Source of the DNA: Neoceratodus forsteri
Taxonomy: Eukaryota > Chordata > Ceratodontiformes > Ceratodontidae
Assembly: GCA_016271365.2 (NCBI GenBank)
Contig: CM028130.1
Coordinates: forward strand, 468,939,501 to 469,003,500
Direction of reading: 5' to 3'
Length of the DNA stretch: 64,000 nucleotides
A model generated the notes under the pieces. That model was not told the DNA's origin, made no database searches, and was given only the letters and a program-made list of their open reading frames with translations. Below are positions 50,981 through 63,271 of the stretch, piece by piece. Position numbers and translations under genes: made by a program. Position 1 is the stretch's first letter. Every line of letters begins with the position of its first letter.

Positions 50981-53900
50981 CTATATAACATCCTTAGGGA
51001 TGCTGCGGTACAGGGACATTGTCACAGTCCCCCACTATAACATCCTCAGGGATGATACAGTACACAGACAGTGTCAGTCCCTCACTATAACATCCTCTGG
51101 GAAGCTACAGTACAGGGACAGTGTTACAGCCCCTCAATAAAACACCCTTAGGGATGCTACAGTACAGGGACAGTGTCACTGCCCTTCACTATAACATCCT
51201 TGGGATGCCAGTACAGGGACAGTGGCACAGCCTCACTATAACATCTTCATGGAAGCTACAGTACAGTGACAGTGTCACAACCCTCACTAGAACATCTTCT
51301 GGGATGCTACAGTACAGGCACAGTGTCAGTCCTCACTATAACATCCTTAAAGATTCTACAGTACAGGGACAGTGTCACAGCCCTCACTATTACATGCTCA
51401 GTGATGCTACACTACAGGGACACTGTCACAGCTCCCTCTACAATAACATTCTCAGGGATGCTACAGTACAGGGACAGTGTCATAATCCATCACTATAACA
51501 TCCTCAAATGCTCGTTAGAGGGACAGTGACACAGCCCCTCACTATAACACCCACAGGGATGCTATGGTACAGGGACAGTGTCAAAGCCCCTCACTGTGAC
51601 ATCCTCGGAGTTGTTGCGGTACAGGGACAGTCTCACAGCCCATCACTATAACATCCACAGGGATGCTACAGTACAGGGACAGTGTCACAGCCCCTCACTA
51701 AGACATCCTCAGAGATCATGTGGTACAGGGACAGTGTCACAGCCCCTCACTATAACATCCACAGGGATGCTACGGTACAGGGACAGTGTCACAGCCCCTC
51801 AGTATAACATCCTTATGGATGCTGCTGTACAGGGACAGTGTGGTAGTCCCTCACTATAACATCGTCAGGGATGCTACGGTACGGGGACAGTGTCACAGCC
51901 TCTCACTATAGCATTCTTAGGGATGCTGCGGTACAGGGACAGTGTCACAGTCCCTCACTATAACATCCTCAGGAATGCTACAGTACAGGAACAGTGTCAG
52001 TTCCTCACTATAACATCCCAAGAGAAGCTACAGTACAGGGACAGTGTCACAGCCCCTCACTATAACATCCTCAGGGTTGCTACTGTACCGGGCCAGTGTC
52101 ACAGCCCCTCACTATTACATCCTCTTTGATGCTACAGTACAGGGACAGTGTCACAGCCCCTCACTGTAACATCCTTAGGGATGCTACGGTACAGGGACAG
52201 TGTCACAGTCCCTCACTATAACATCCTCAGGGATGCTACATTACAGGGACAGTGTCACAGACCCTCACTATGACATCCTCAGAGATGCTACGGTAGAGGG
52301 AAAGTGTCACAGCCCCTCACTATAACAGCCACAGGGATGCAACGGTACAGGGACGGTGTCACAGCCCCTCACTATGACATCCTCAGAGATGCTGCGGTAC
52401 AGTGACAGTGTCACAGTCCCTCACGATAACATTCACAAGGATGCTACGGTACAGGGACAGTGTCACAGTCCCTCACTATAACATCCTCAGGGATGCTGCT
52501 GTAAGGGGACAGTGTAACGGCCCCTCACTATAACATCCTTACGGATGCTGCGATACAGGGACAGTGTCACAGTCCCTCACTATAACATCCTCAGGGATGC
52601 TACAGTACAGGGACAGTGTCAGTCCCACACTATAACATCCTCTGGGAAGCTACAGAACAGGGACAGTGTCACGGTCCCTCACTATAACATCTTCAGGGAT
52701 GCTACAGTACAGGGACAGTGTTGGTCCCTCACTATACCATCCGAGGTAGCTACAGTGCGGGACAGGGTCACAGCCCTCACTAAAACATCCTTAGGGATGC
52801 TGAGGTACAGGGACAGTGACACTGTCACTCCTCTCTTTATCCTCATGGATGCTACAGAACAGGGCCAGTGTCCATGCCCCTCACTATAATATCCTTAGGG
52901 ATGCTTCAGTACTGGGACAGTGTCACAGTACATCACTATAACATCCTCTTGGATGCTACAGTACAGGGACAGTGTTACAGCCCCTAAGTAAAACATCCTC
53001 AGGGATGCTTCACTACAGGGACAGTGTCATAATCCTCACTATAACATCCTCAGGGATCCTACAGTACAGGGACAGTGTCTCAACCCCTCACTATAACATC
53101 CTCAGTGATACTACACTACAGTGACTGGGTCACAGCCCTCTCCCTATAACACCCAAAGGTTGCTACAGTACAGGGACAGTGTCACAGCCCCTCACTATAA
53201 CATCCTCAAGGATGCTACAGCTAGAGTACAGTGTCACAGCCCCACCATAACATCCTCAGGGATGCTGAGTACAGGGACAGTGTCTGGCCCTCACTAGAAC
53301 ATCCTCAGGGATGCTACAGTACAGGTACAGTGTCAGTCCTTCTCTATAACATCCTCAGGGATGCTGCAGTACAGGGACAGTGCCAATCCCTCACTATAAC
53401 AACCTCAGGGAAGCTACAGTACAGGGACAGTGTCCAGCCCCTTACTATAACATCCTTAGGGATGCTACAGTACAGGTACAGTGTCACAGCCCTCACTATA
53501 ACATCCACAGGGATTCTACAGTACAGGGACAGTGTCACCCCCTCACTCAACATATTAGTGATGCTGCAGTACAGGGACAGTGTCATAGTCCTCACTATAC
53601 ATCCTCATGGATGCTACGGTACAGGGTCAGTGTCACAGAGACTCACTATAACATCCTTAGGGATGCTGCAGTACAGGGACAGTGTCAGTCCCTCACTATA
53701 ACATACTTAAGGAGACTACAGTACAGGGACAGTGTCATAGCCCCTCACTATTACATGCTCAGGGATGCTAGACTAAGGGACAGTTCCTCAGCCCCTCACT
53801 ATAACATCTTTAGAGAGGCCACTGTACAGGGACAGTGTCACAGCCCTTCACTATAACATCCTCAGGGATGCTATAATACAGGGACAGTGTCACAGCCCCT

Positions 53901-54418
53901 CACTATAACATCCTTGGGGATGCTACGGTACAGGGCCAGTGTCACAGCCCCTCACTATAGCATCCTCATGGATGCTACAATACAAATACAGTTTCACAAC
54001 CCCTCACTAGAACATCCTCAGGGATGCGACAGTACAGGGACACTGTCAGTCCCTCACTGTAACATCCTCAGGGATGCTACAGTACACGGACAGTGACACA
54101 GTCCCTCATTATAACATCGTCATGGATGCTACAGTACAGGGACAGTGTCATAGCCCCTCACTATAATATCCTGAGGTATGCAACAGTACAGGGACAGTGT
54201 CCCAGTCCCTCACTATAACATCCTCAGGAATGCTACAGTACAGGGACAGTGGCACATCCCCTCACTCTAACATCCTTAGGGATGCTGCAGTACAGGGACT
54301 GTGTCATAATCCCTCACTATGACATCCTCAGGGATGCTACAGAACAGAGACAGTGTCCCAGCCCCTCACTATAACATTCTCAGGGATACTACACTACAGG
54401 GACAGTGTCACAGCCCCT
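50981..54418 (+). repeat. 3.44-kb class A unit, copy 1 (about 66 monomers)
   Basis: The copy begins with the variant CTATATAACATCCTTAGGG. It includes AATAAAACACCC (near 51135), CCTCGGAGTTGTTGCGG (near 51603), GAGATCATGTGG (near 51713), GATGCAACGGTAC (near 52337) and TAATACAGGG near 53875. The order is repeated in the next two copies. Many one-base losses occur at 51.18-51.36, 52.74-52.83 and 53.2-53.7 kb. Confidence 0.9.
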
Positions 54419-57400
54419 CTATATAACATCCTTAGGGATGCTGCGGTACAGGGACATTGTCACAGTCCCCCACTATAACATCCTCAGGGATGATACAGTA
54501 CACAGACAGTGTCAGTCCCTCACTATAACATCCTCTGGGAAGCTACAGTACAGGGACAGTGTTACAGCCCCTCAATAAAACACCCTTAGGGATGCTACAG
54601 TACAGGGACAGTGTCACTGCCCTTCACAATAACATCCTTAGGGATGCTGCAGTACAGGGACAGTGGCACAGCCCTCACTATAACATCTTCATGGAAGCTA
54701 CAGTACAGTGACAGTGTCACAACCCCTCACTAGAACATCTTCTGGGATGCTACAGTACAGGCACAGTGTCAGTCCCTCACTATAACATCCTTAAGGATTC
54801 TACAGTACAGGGACAGTGTCACAGCCCCTCACTATTACATGCTCAGGGATGCTACACTACAGGGACACTGTCACAGCTCCTCACAATAACATCCTCAGGG
54901 ATGCTACAGTACAGGGACAGTGTCATAATCCATCACTATAACATCCTCAGAAATGCTCGTTAGAGGGACAGTGACACAGCCCTCACTATAACATCCACAG
55001 GGATGCTATGGTACAGGGACAGTGTCAAAGCCCTCACTGTGACATCCTCGAGAGTTGTTCGGTACAGGGACAGTCTCACAGCCCATCACTATAACATCCA
55101 CAGGGATGCTACAGTACAGGGACAGTGTCACAGCCCCTCACTAAGACATCCTCAGAGATCATGTGGGTACAGGGACAGTGTCACAGCCCCTCACTATAAC
55201 ATCCACAGGGATGCTACGGTACAGGGACAGTGTCACAGCCCTCAGTATAACATCCTTATGGATGCTGCTGTACAGGGACAGTGTGGTAGTCCTCACTATA
55301 ACATCGTCAGGGATGCTACGGTACGGGGACAGTGTCACAGCCTCTCACTATAACATTCTTAGGGATGCTGCGGTACAGGGACAGTGTCACAGTCCCTCAC
55401 TATAACATCCTCAGGAATGCTACAGTACAGGAACAGTGTCAGTTCCTCACTATAACATCCCAAGAGAAGCTACAGTACAGGGACAGTGTCACAGCCCCTC
55501 ACTATAACATCCTCAGGGTTGCTACTGTACCGGGCCAGTGTCACAGCCCCTCACTATTACATCCTCTTTGATGCTACAGTACAGGGACAGTGTCACAGCC
55601 CCTCACTGTAACATCCTTAGGGATGCTACGGTACAGGGACAGTGTCACAGTCCCTCACTATAACATCCTCAGGGATGCTACATTACAGGGACAGTGTCAC
55701 AGACCCTCACTATGACATCCTCAGAGATGCTACGGTAGAGGGAAAGTGTCACAGCCCCTCACTATAACAGCCACAGGGATGCAACGGTACAGGGACGGTG
55801 TCACAGCCCCTCACTATGACATCCTCAGAGATGCTGCGGTACAGTGACAGTGTCACAGTCCCTCACGATAACATTCACAAGGATGCTACGGTACAGGGAC
55901 AGTGTCACAGTCCCTCACTATAACATCCTCAGGGATGCTGCTGTAAGGGACAGTGTGAGCCCTCACTATAACATCCTTACGGATGCTGCGATACAGGGAC
56001 AGTGTCACAGTCCCTCACTATAACATCCTCAGGGATGCTACAGTACAGGGACAGTGTCAGTCCCACACTATAACATCCTCTGGGAAGCTACAGAACAGGG
56101 ACAGTGTCACGGTCCCTCACTATAACATCTTCAGGGATGCTACAGTACAGGGACAGTGTTAGTCCCTCACTATACCATCCTGAGGTAAGCTACAGTACCG
56201 GGACAGGGTCACAGCCCCTCACTAAAACATCCTTAGGGATGCTAGAGTACAGGGACAGTGACACTGTCACTCCTCTAACATCCTCATGGATGCTACAGAA
56301 CAGACGAGTGTCATACCCCTCACTATAATATCCTTAGGGATGCTTCAGTACTGGGACAGTGTCACAGTACATCACTATAACATCCTCTTGGATGCTACAG
56401 TACAGGGACAGTGTTACAGCCCCTAAGTAAAACATCCTCAGGGATGCTTCACTACAGGGACAGTGTCATAATCCCTCACTATAACATCCTCAGGGATCCT
56501 ACAGTACAGGGACAGTGTCTCAGCCCCTCACTATAACATCCTCAGTGATACTACACTACAGTGACTGGGTCACAGCCCCTCACCATAACATCCTTAAGGT
56601 TGCTACAGTACAGGGACAGTGTCACAGCCCCTCACTATAACATCCTCAGGGATGCTACAGTACAGGTACAGTGTCACAGCCCCCCACTATAACATCCTCA
56701 TGGATGCTACAGTACAGGGACAGTGTCACAACCCCTCACTAGAACATCCTCAGGGATGCTACAGTACAGGTACAGTGTCAGTCCTTCTCTATAACATCCT
56801 CAGGGATGCTGCAGTACAGGGACAATGCCAATCCCTCACTATAACAACCTCAGGGAAGCTACAGTACAGGGACAGTGTCCCAGCCCCTTACTATAACATC
56901 CTTAGGGATGCTACAGTACAGGTACAGTGTCACAGCCCCTCACTATAACATCCACAGGGATTCTACAGTACAGGGACAGTGTCACAGCCCCTCACTACAA
57001 CATATTTAGTGATGCTGCAGTACAGGGACAGTGTCATAGTCCCTCACTATAACATCCTCATGGATGCTACGGTACAGGGTCAGTGTCACAGAGACTCACT
57101 ATAACATCCTTGGGATGCTGCAGTACAGGGTGTCAGTCCTCACTATAACATACTTAAGGAGACTACAGTACAGGGACAGTGTCATAGCCCCTCACTATTA
57201 CATGCTCAGGGATGCTACACTAAGGGACAGTTCCTCAGCCCCTCACTATAACATCTTTAGAGAGGCCACTGTACAGGGACAGTGTCACAGCCCTTCACTA
57301 TAACATCCTCAGGGATGCTATAATACAGGGACAGTGTCACAGCCCCTCACTATAACATCCTTGGGGATGCTACGGTACAGGGCCAGTGTCACAGCCCCTC

Positions 57401-57864
57401 ACTATAACATCCTCATGGATGCTACAATACAAATACAGTTTCACACCCCTCACTAGAACATCCTCAGGGATGCGACAGTACAGGGACACTGTCAGTCCCT
57501 CACTGTAACATCCTCAGGGATGCTACAGTACACGGACAGTGACACAGTCCCTCATTATAACATCGTCATGGATGCTACAGTACAGGGACAGTGTCATAGC
57601 CCCTCACTATAATATCCTGAGGTATGCAACAGTACAGGGACAGTGTCCCAGTCCCTCACTATAACATCCTCAGGAATGCTACAGTACAGGGACAGTGGCA
57701 CATCCCCTCACTCTAACATCCTTAGGGATGCTGCAGTACAGGGACTGTGTCATAATCCCTCACTATGACATCCTCAGGGATGCTACAGAACAGAGACAGT
57801 GTCCCAGCCCCTCACTATAACATTCTCAGGGATACTACACTACAGGGACAGTGTCACAGCCCCT
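54419..57864 (+). repeat. 3.45-kb class A unit, copy 2 (complete)
   Basis: A full copy 3438 bases after copy 1, with the same series of variants. Apart from small length differences in C and G runs it looks very close to its neighbours, so this family appears recently amplified. Confidence 0.9.
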
Positions 57865-60751
57865 CTATATAACATCCTTAGGATGCTCGGTACAGGGACA
57901 TTGTCACAGTCCCCCACTATAACATCCTCAGGGATGATACAGTACACAGACAGTGTCAGTCCCTCACTATAACATCCTCTGGGAAGCTACAGTACAGGGA
58001 CAGTGTTACAGCCCCTCAATAAAACACCCTTAGGGATGCTACAGTACAGGGACAGTGTCACTGCCCTTCACAATAACATCCTTAGGGATGCTACAGTACA
58101 GGGACAGTGGCACAGCCCCTCACTATAACATCTTCATGGAAGCTACAGTACAGTGACAGTGTCACAACCCCTCACTAGAACATCTTCTGGGATGCTACAG
58201 TACAGGCACAGTGTCAGTCCCTCACTATAACATCCTTAAGGATTCTACAGTACAGGGACAGTGTCACAGCCCCTCACTATTACATGCTCAGGGATGCTAC
58301 ACTACAGGGACACTGTCACAGCTCCTCTCAATAACATCCTCAGGGATGCTACAGTACAGGGACAGTGTCATAATCCATCACTATAACATCCTCAGAAATG
58401 CTACGTTAGAGGGACAGTGACACAGCCCCTCACTATAACATCCACAGGGATGCTACGGTACAGGGACAGTGTCAAAGCCCCTCACTGTGACATCCTCAGA
58501 GTTGTTGCGGTACAGGGACAGTCTCACAGCCCATCACTATAACATCCACAGGGATGCTACAGTACAGGGACAGTGTCACAGCCCCTCACTAAGACATCCT
58601 CAGAGATCATGTGGTACAGGGACAGTGTCACAGCCCCTCACTATAACATCCACAGGGATGCTACGGTACAGGGACAGTGTCACAGCCCCTCAGTATAACA
58701 TCCTAATGGATGCTGCTGTACAGGGACAGTGTGGTAGTCCCTCACTATAACATCCTCAGGGATTCTGCGGTACGGGGACAGTGTCACAGCCTCTCACTAT
58801 AACATTCTTAGGGATGCTGCGGTACAGGGACAGTGTCACAGTCCCTCACTATAACATCCTCAGGGATGCTACAGTACAGGAACAGTGTCAGTTCCTCACT
58901 ATAACATCCCAAGAGAAGCTACAGTACAGGGACAGTGTCACAGCCCCTCACTATAACATCCTCAGGGTTGCTACTGTACCGGGCCAGTGTCACAGCCCCT
59001 CACTATTACATCCTCTTTGATGCTACAGTACAGGGACAGTGTCACAGCCCCTCACTGTAACATCCTTAGGGATGCTACGGTACAGGGACAGTGTCACAGT
59101 CCCTCACTATAACATCCTCAGGGATGCTACATTACAGGGACAGTGTCACAGACCCTCACTATGACATCCTCAGAGATGCTGCGGTACAGTGACAGTGTCA
59201 CAGTCCCTCACGATAACATTCACAAGGATGCTACGTGCACAGGGACAGTGTCACGTCCTCACTATAACATCCTCAGGGATGCTGCTGTAAGGGGACAGTG
59301 TAACGGCCCCTCACTATAACATCCTTACGGATGCTGCGATACAGGGACAGTGTCACAGTCCCTCACTATAACATCCTCAGGGATGCTACAGTACAGGGAC
59401 AGTGTCAGTCCCACACTATAACATCCTCTGGGAAGCTACAGAACAGGGACAGTGTCACGGTCCCTCACTATAACATCTTCAGGGATGCTACAGTACAGGG
59501 ACAGTGTTAGTCCCTCACTATACCATCCTGAGGTAAGCTACAGTACAGGGACAGGGTCACAGCCCCTCACTAAAACATCCTTAGGGATGCTAGAGTACAG
59601 GGACAGTGACACTGTCACTCACTATAACATCCTCATGGATGCTACAGAACAGGGCCAGTGTCATACCCCCTCACTATAATATCCTTAGGGATGCTTCAGT
59701 ACTGGGACAGTGTCACAGTCCATCACTATAACATCCTCTTGGATGCTACAGTACAGGGACAGTGTTACAGCCCCTAAGTAAAACATCCTCAGGGATGCTT
59801 CACTACAGGGACAGTGTCATAATCCCTCACTATAACATCCTCAGGGATCCTACAGTACAGGGACAGTGTCTCAGCCCCTCACTATAACATCCTCAGTGAT
59901 ACTACACTACAGTGACTGGGTCACAGCCCCTCACCATAACATCCTTAAGGTTGCTACAGTACAGGGACAGTGTCACAGGCCCTCACTATAACATCCTCAG
60001 GGATGCTACAGTACAGGTACAGTGTCACAGCCCCCCACTATAACATCCTCATGGATGCTACAGTACAGGGACAGTGTCACAACCCCTCACTAGAACATCC
60101 TCAGGGATGCTACAGTACAGGGACAGTGTCAGTCCTTCTCTATAACATCCTCAGGGATGCTGCAGTACAGGGACAGTGCCAATCCCTCACTATAACAACC
60201 TCAGGGAAGCTACAGTACAGGGACAGTGTCCCAGCCCCTTACTATAACATCCTTAGGGATGCTACAGTACAGGTACAGTGTCACAGCCCCTCACTATAAC
60301 ATCCACAGGGATTCTACAGTACAGGGACAGTGTCACAGCCCCTCACTACAACATATTTAGTGATGCTGCAGTACAGGGACAGTGTCATAGTCCCTCACTA
60401 TAACATCCTCATGGATGCTACGGTACAGGGTCAGTGTCACAGAGACTCACTATAACATCCTTAGGGATGCTGCAGTACAGGGACAGTGTCAGTCCCTCAC
60501 TATAACATACTTAAGGAGACTACAGTACAGGGACAGTGTCATAGGCCCTCACTATTACATACTCAGGGATGCTACACTAAGGGACAGTTCCACAGCCCCT
60601 CACTATAACATCTTTAGAGAGGCCACTGTACAGGGACAGTGTCACAGCCCTTCACTATAACATCCTCAGGGATGCTATAATACAGGGACAGTGTCACAGC
60701 CCCTCACTATAACATCCTTGGGGATGCTACGGTACAGGGCCAGTGTCACAG
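57865..60751 (+). repeat. 3.44-kb class A unit, copy 3, with internal deletion and cut end
   Basis: It follows copy 2 in order but lacks two monomers near 59165-59180, where GACATCCTCAGAGATGCT joins GCGGTACAGTGACAG directly. It also lacks about the last 470 bases: the array stops at GGGCCAGTGTCACAG (60751), which in copy 2 continues as further monomers from about 57390. Confidence 0.9.
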
Positions 60752-61630
60752 TTCAAATCAACCTTTGGTCTTAGTTCTGGAGGGATTCAAACTGTGAACC
60801 TCTTACTAGTGATTCCCCAATTTACAGGGTCAGATAATTCTGCTCTTTAAGGGGGCCAGTATTTTTTGCCTATGGGCACCTAACCAGGTGTACAAAATGA
60901 ACCCTTAAAAACTCTAATAAAGACCTCAGATTACTCTTACCTATTCCCAATTTGGTATTACCATATAAGCTCATGCACAATGTTGTCACACTTGTAACCA
61001 TCCACACATCACAGGCAAAAACAGAAGGACTTGGAAGACACAAATAGTCTATTAAAAAATGAGAAGTTTACTTAAAAATAGATACAAATGTAAAGCGTAA
61101 ATGACAAAACCATATATCACAAAACATACAAATCACTTAAACAGGTTTAAAAGTGCAGACAAAATCTCCTACCACAGTACTCTTAGAATTGTATTTTCTA
61201 AGGTTTTCTTATCTCACAGTGCTGTAGATGTTTCTTTTTCAGAGTCCAAACATTTGTGTGTAAATGGAAAACAGAATACTGTTTAAAAACTGGTTTTGCC
61301 AACCTCTTTGCATGAGGTCACCTAGCTCCTCCCTGCCAGAATATAAAAAAAAATATCTATGCAAAACAGGATGACTTATCAAAGTATTAAATTCTGTGAC
61401 CTCAGCACAACTCATTTTCTTCAAATGACTTTCTTTGATCTTATGAGCCGCTTCCCCTTTCCAGGACATCAAAGGATTCATTATGACTCTGTCATATCTC
61501 ACAGAGGTACAACATGCTTTGTATCACCATGTGAAATTAACTGTGTTTCCTCAAAATGTTATAAAGGTTTATGATCTATCTTGGCAGTTGGCAAGCTGCA
61601 ATTAGTTACATAACAAGCATTTGTCAATGC

Positions 61631-61640
61631 CGAACGTTCG
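61631..61640. repeat. Perfect 10-bp palindrome
   Basis: CGAACGTTCG reads the same on both strands and holds two CpG sites in an otherwise CpG-poor stretch. Its role, if any, is unknown. Confidence 0.5.
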
Positions 61641-61641
61641 C

Positions 61642-61716
61642 TTGCAGGTATTTGCAGTGGTGTTTGGCATGTATGGTGCTTTACCCTAAAGCCCTGTGCG
61701 ATTGCTGGTATTTGCA
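61642..61716 (+). repeat. Short direct repeat, 15 bp, 60 bp apart
   Basis: TTGCAGGTATTTGCA at 61642-61656 and TTGCTGGTATTTGCA at 61702-61716 match at 14 of 15 positions. They lie just before the 298-bp array. They may be a small local duplication. Confidence 0.6.
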
Positions 61717-61781
61717 CAATAAATTTTCAGCATGACCTTTTTGTTACCCCATTGTGTGCTACATAGACGGAAACACGTTTT

Positions 61782-62079
61782 GGGCAGGATGTGAAAAATT
61801 ACAGCTGTACTGCTCATAAGGAGGTGTGGTAAAATGGCAGTGTTGAAAATCTGGAGTGGAAATATTGAAAATTCGCAAACCTACAAATTTGCGTGGGAAG
61901 TGAGCGATGCACGCTCGTAAAACAGTCATTGTTAGGAATTTTTTCACCAAATTGTCAACATTGGCATTTTAAAACCTCTGCTAATGAACAGTGTCACTGT
62001 GATTGTCTTATTGTGTGCAATACATTAATTTTGCACACCGACTACGCCATTGTTCACTACATGGGCGGAAACACGTTTT
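61782..62079 (+). repeat. 298-bp monomer 1, subtype A
   Basis: Subtype A is marked by GGAGTGGAAATATTG, CGCAAACCTA and TTTTAAAACCTCTGCTAATG. The left hairpin arm is changed (ACAAATTTGCGT) while the right arm keeps GCACGCTCGTAA. Confidence 0.85.
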
Positions 62080-62381
62080 GGGCAGGGTGTGAAAAATGAC
62101 AGCTGTACTGCTCATAAGGAGGTGTGGTAAAATGGCAATGTTGAAAATCTGGAGTGAAAATACTGAAAATTCGCAAACTTACGAGCGTGCATAGGAAGTG
62201 CACCAATCACACAAGCTTGTAAAACAGTTATTTTTAGGAATTTGTTCACCAAATTTTCAACATAGCCATTTTAAGATCTCTGCTCATGAACAATGACACT
62301 GTGATTTTCTTAATGTGTCCCATACACTGAGTTCACACAGAGACTGAGCCATTGTGCGCTACATGGGCGGAAACACATTTT
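62080..62381 (+). repeat. 298-bp monomer 2, subtype B
   Basis: Subtype B is marked by GCTTGTAAAACAGTTATT, AATTTGTTCACC and ACTGAGTTCACAC. The left arm TTACGAGCGTGC is intact at 62179-62190; the right arm carries CTTGTAA in place of CTCGTAA. Confidence 0.8.
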
Positions 62382-62678
62382 GGGCAAGATGTGAAAAATG
62401 ACAGCTGCACTGCTCATAAGGAGGTGTGGTAAAATGGCAATGTTGAAAATGTGGAGTGAAAATAATGAAAATTTGCAAACTTATGAGCGTGCAGAGGAAC
62501 TGCGCAATGAACACTCGTAAAACAGTCATTTTTAGGAATTTTGTCACCAAATTTTCAACACAGCCATTTTAAGACCTCTGCTCATGATCAGTCACTGTGA
62601 TTTTCTCTCAATGTGTCCCATACATTGATTTAGCACACCATTTATTACCATTTATGCTTTATATGGTGGAAACATTTT
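62382..62678 (+). repeat. 298-bp monomer 3, subtype C
   Basis: Subtype C is marked by AATGTGGAGTGAAAATAATG (or a close form) and GCGCAATGAACACTC. The shared 10-mer is broken here, reading GATCAGTCACTGTG. Confidence 0.8.
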
Positions 62679-62974
62679 GGGCAGGATGTGAAAAATGACA
62701 GCTGTACTGCTCATGAGGAGGTGTGGTAAAATGCCAATGTTGAAAATCTGGAGTGGAAATATTGAAAATTCGCAAACCTACGAGCGTGCGTGGAACGTGC
62801 AACGCACGCTCATAAAACAGTCATTTTTAGCAATCTTTTCACCAAATGTTCAACATTGCCATTTTAAAACCTCTGCTAATGAACAGTGTCACTGTGGTTT
62901 TCTTACTGTGTCCTATACATTGATTTCACACACCGACTGAGCCATTGTGCACTACATTGGCAGAAACACATTTT
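62679..62974 (+). repeat. 298-bp monomer 4, subtype A, with perfect 10-bp hairpin
   Basis: Arms GAGCGTGCGT (62782-62791) and ACGCACGCTC (62802-62811) pair perfectly around a 10-base loop. The landmark before it is slightly shortened (AACATTTTGGGCAGG). Confidence 0.85.
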
Positions 62975-63271
62975 AGGCAGGATGTGAAAAATGACAGCTG
63001 TACTGCTCATAAGGAGGTGTGGTAAAATGGCAATGTTGAAAATGTGGAATGAAAATATTGGAAATTCGCAAACTTACAAGCATGCATAGGAGCTGCGCAA
63101 TGAACACTCATAAAAAGTCATATTTAGGAATTTTTTCACCAAATTTTCAACATAGCCATTTTAAGACCTTTGCTCATGAACAGTGTCACTGTGATTTTCT
63201 TAATATGTCCCTTACATTGAGTTCGCACACCGACTGCACCATTGTGAGCTACATGGGCAGAAACATGTTTT
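62975..63271 (+). repeat. 298-bp monomer 5, subtype C
   Basis: It carries GTGGAATGAAAATATTGG and GCGCAATGAACACTC. The hairpin is decayed: the left arm reads TTACAAGCATGC and the right arm ACACTCATAA. ACAGTGTCAC lies at 63180-63189. Confidence 0.8.

Larger units (their letters stand above)
1..60751 (+). repeat. 52-bp satellite array, head to tail, about 1,170 monomers
   Basis: A word of 52 bases recurs without interruption from the first base to 60751, always in the same orientation; I saw no inverted segment. Landmarks of each monomer are CACTATAACATCCTCAGGG (or GACTACAACTTCCTCAGGG), then GATGCTACAGTACAGGGAC, then AGTGTCACAGCCCCT. The class A consensus is about 52% GC, and copies of 51 or 53 bases come mostly from C or G runs. 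The second half contains four ACAG tetramers and the imperfect palindrome GACA-G-TGTC. No gene interrupts the array. It continues beyond the left edge and stops in mid-unit at 60751. I do not recognise it as a named satellite family; centromeric, subtelomeric or interstitial location cannot be told from the sequence. Confidence 0.97.
60752..61749. other. AT-rich, non-tandem sequence between two satellites; no gene seen
   Basis: The sequence begins TTCAAATCAACC directly after the last 52-bp monomer. It is AT-rich, not tandemly repeated, and has stops in all frames. Short open frames (61101-61286 plus, 61239-61502 minus, 61359-61574 plus) look like nothing I recognise. It holds AATAAA at 60916-60921 and 61718-61723, and an A9 run at 61345-61353. 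It could be ordinary flanking DNA or the relic of a transposable element; I cannot assign it. Confidence 0.6.

Noticed and set aside
1..60751. Many short open reading frames on both strands as genes or a repetitive (mucin- or silk-like) protein
   Set aside because: They are translations of the satellite in rotating frames. They start and stop where single-base indels fall, have no shared start context and no recognisable domain, and the same DNA is open in several frames.
1..60751. CRISPR array
   Set aside because: The repeat is continuous with no unique spacers between copies, the period varies by indels, and there are no cas genes.
1..60751. Telomeric repeats (CTTAGGGATG contains TTAGGG)
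   Set aside because: The word occurs singly inside some 52-bp monomers and never in tandem.
1..60751. Steroid-receptor or p53-type response element in GGGACAGTGTCAC
   Set aside because: The half-sites GACA and TGTC are separated by one base, not by the spacing of known elements, and the word is part of a satellite; no evidence for a regulatory role.
60916..60921. Polyadenylation signal AATAAA (also at 61718-61723)
   Set aside because: Common by chance in AT-rich DNA; no gene or downstream GT-rich element can be tied to either.
61239..61502. 87-codon minus-strand open frame in the spacer
   Set aside because: No recognisable domain, no splice or promoter context, and length within chance expectation; other short frames overlap it.
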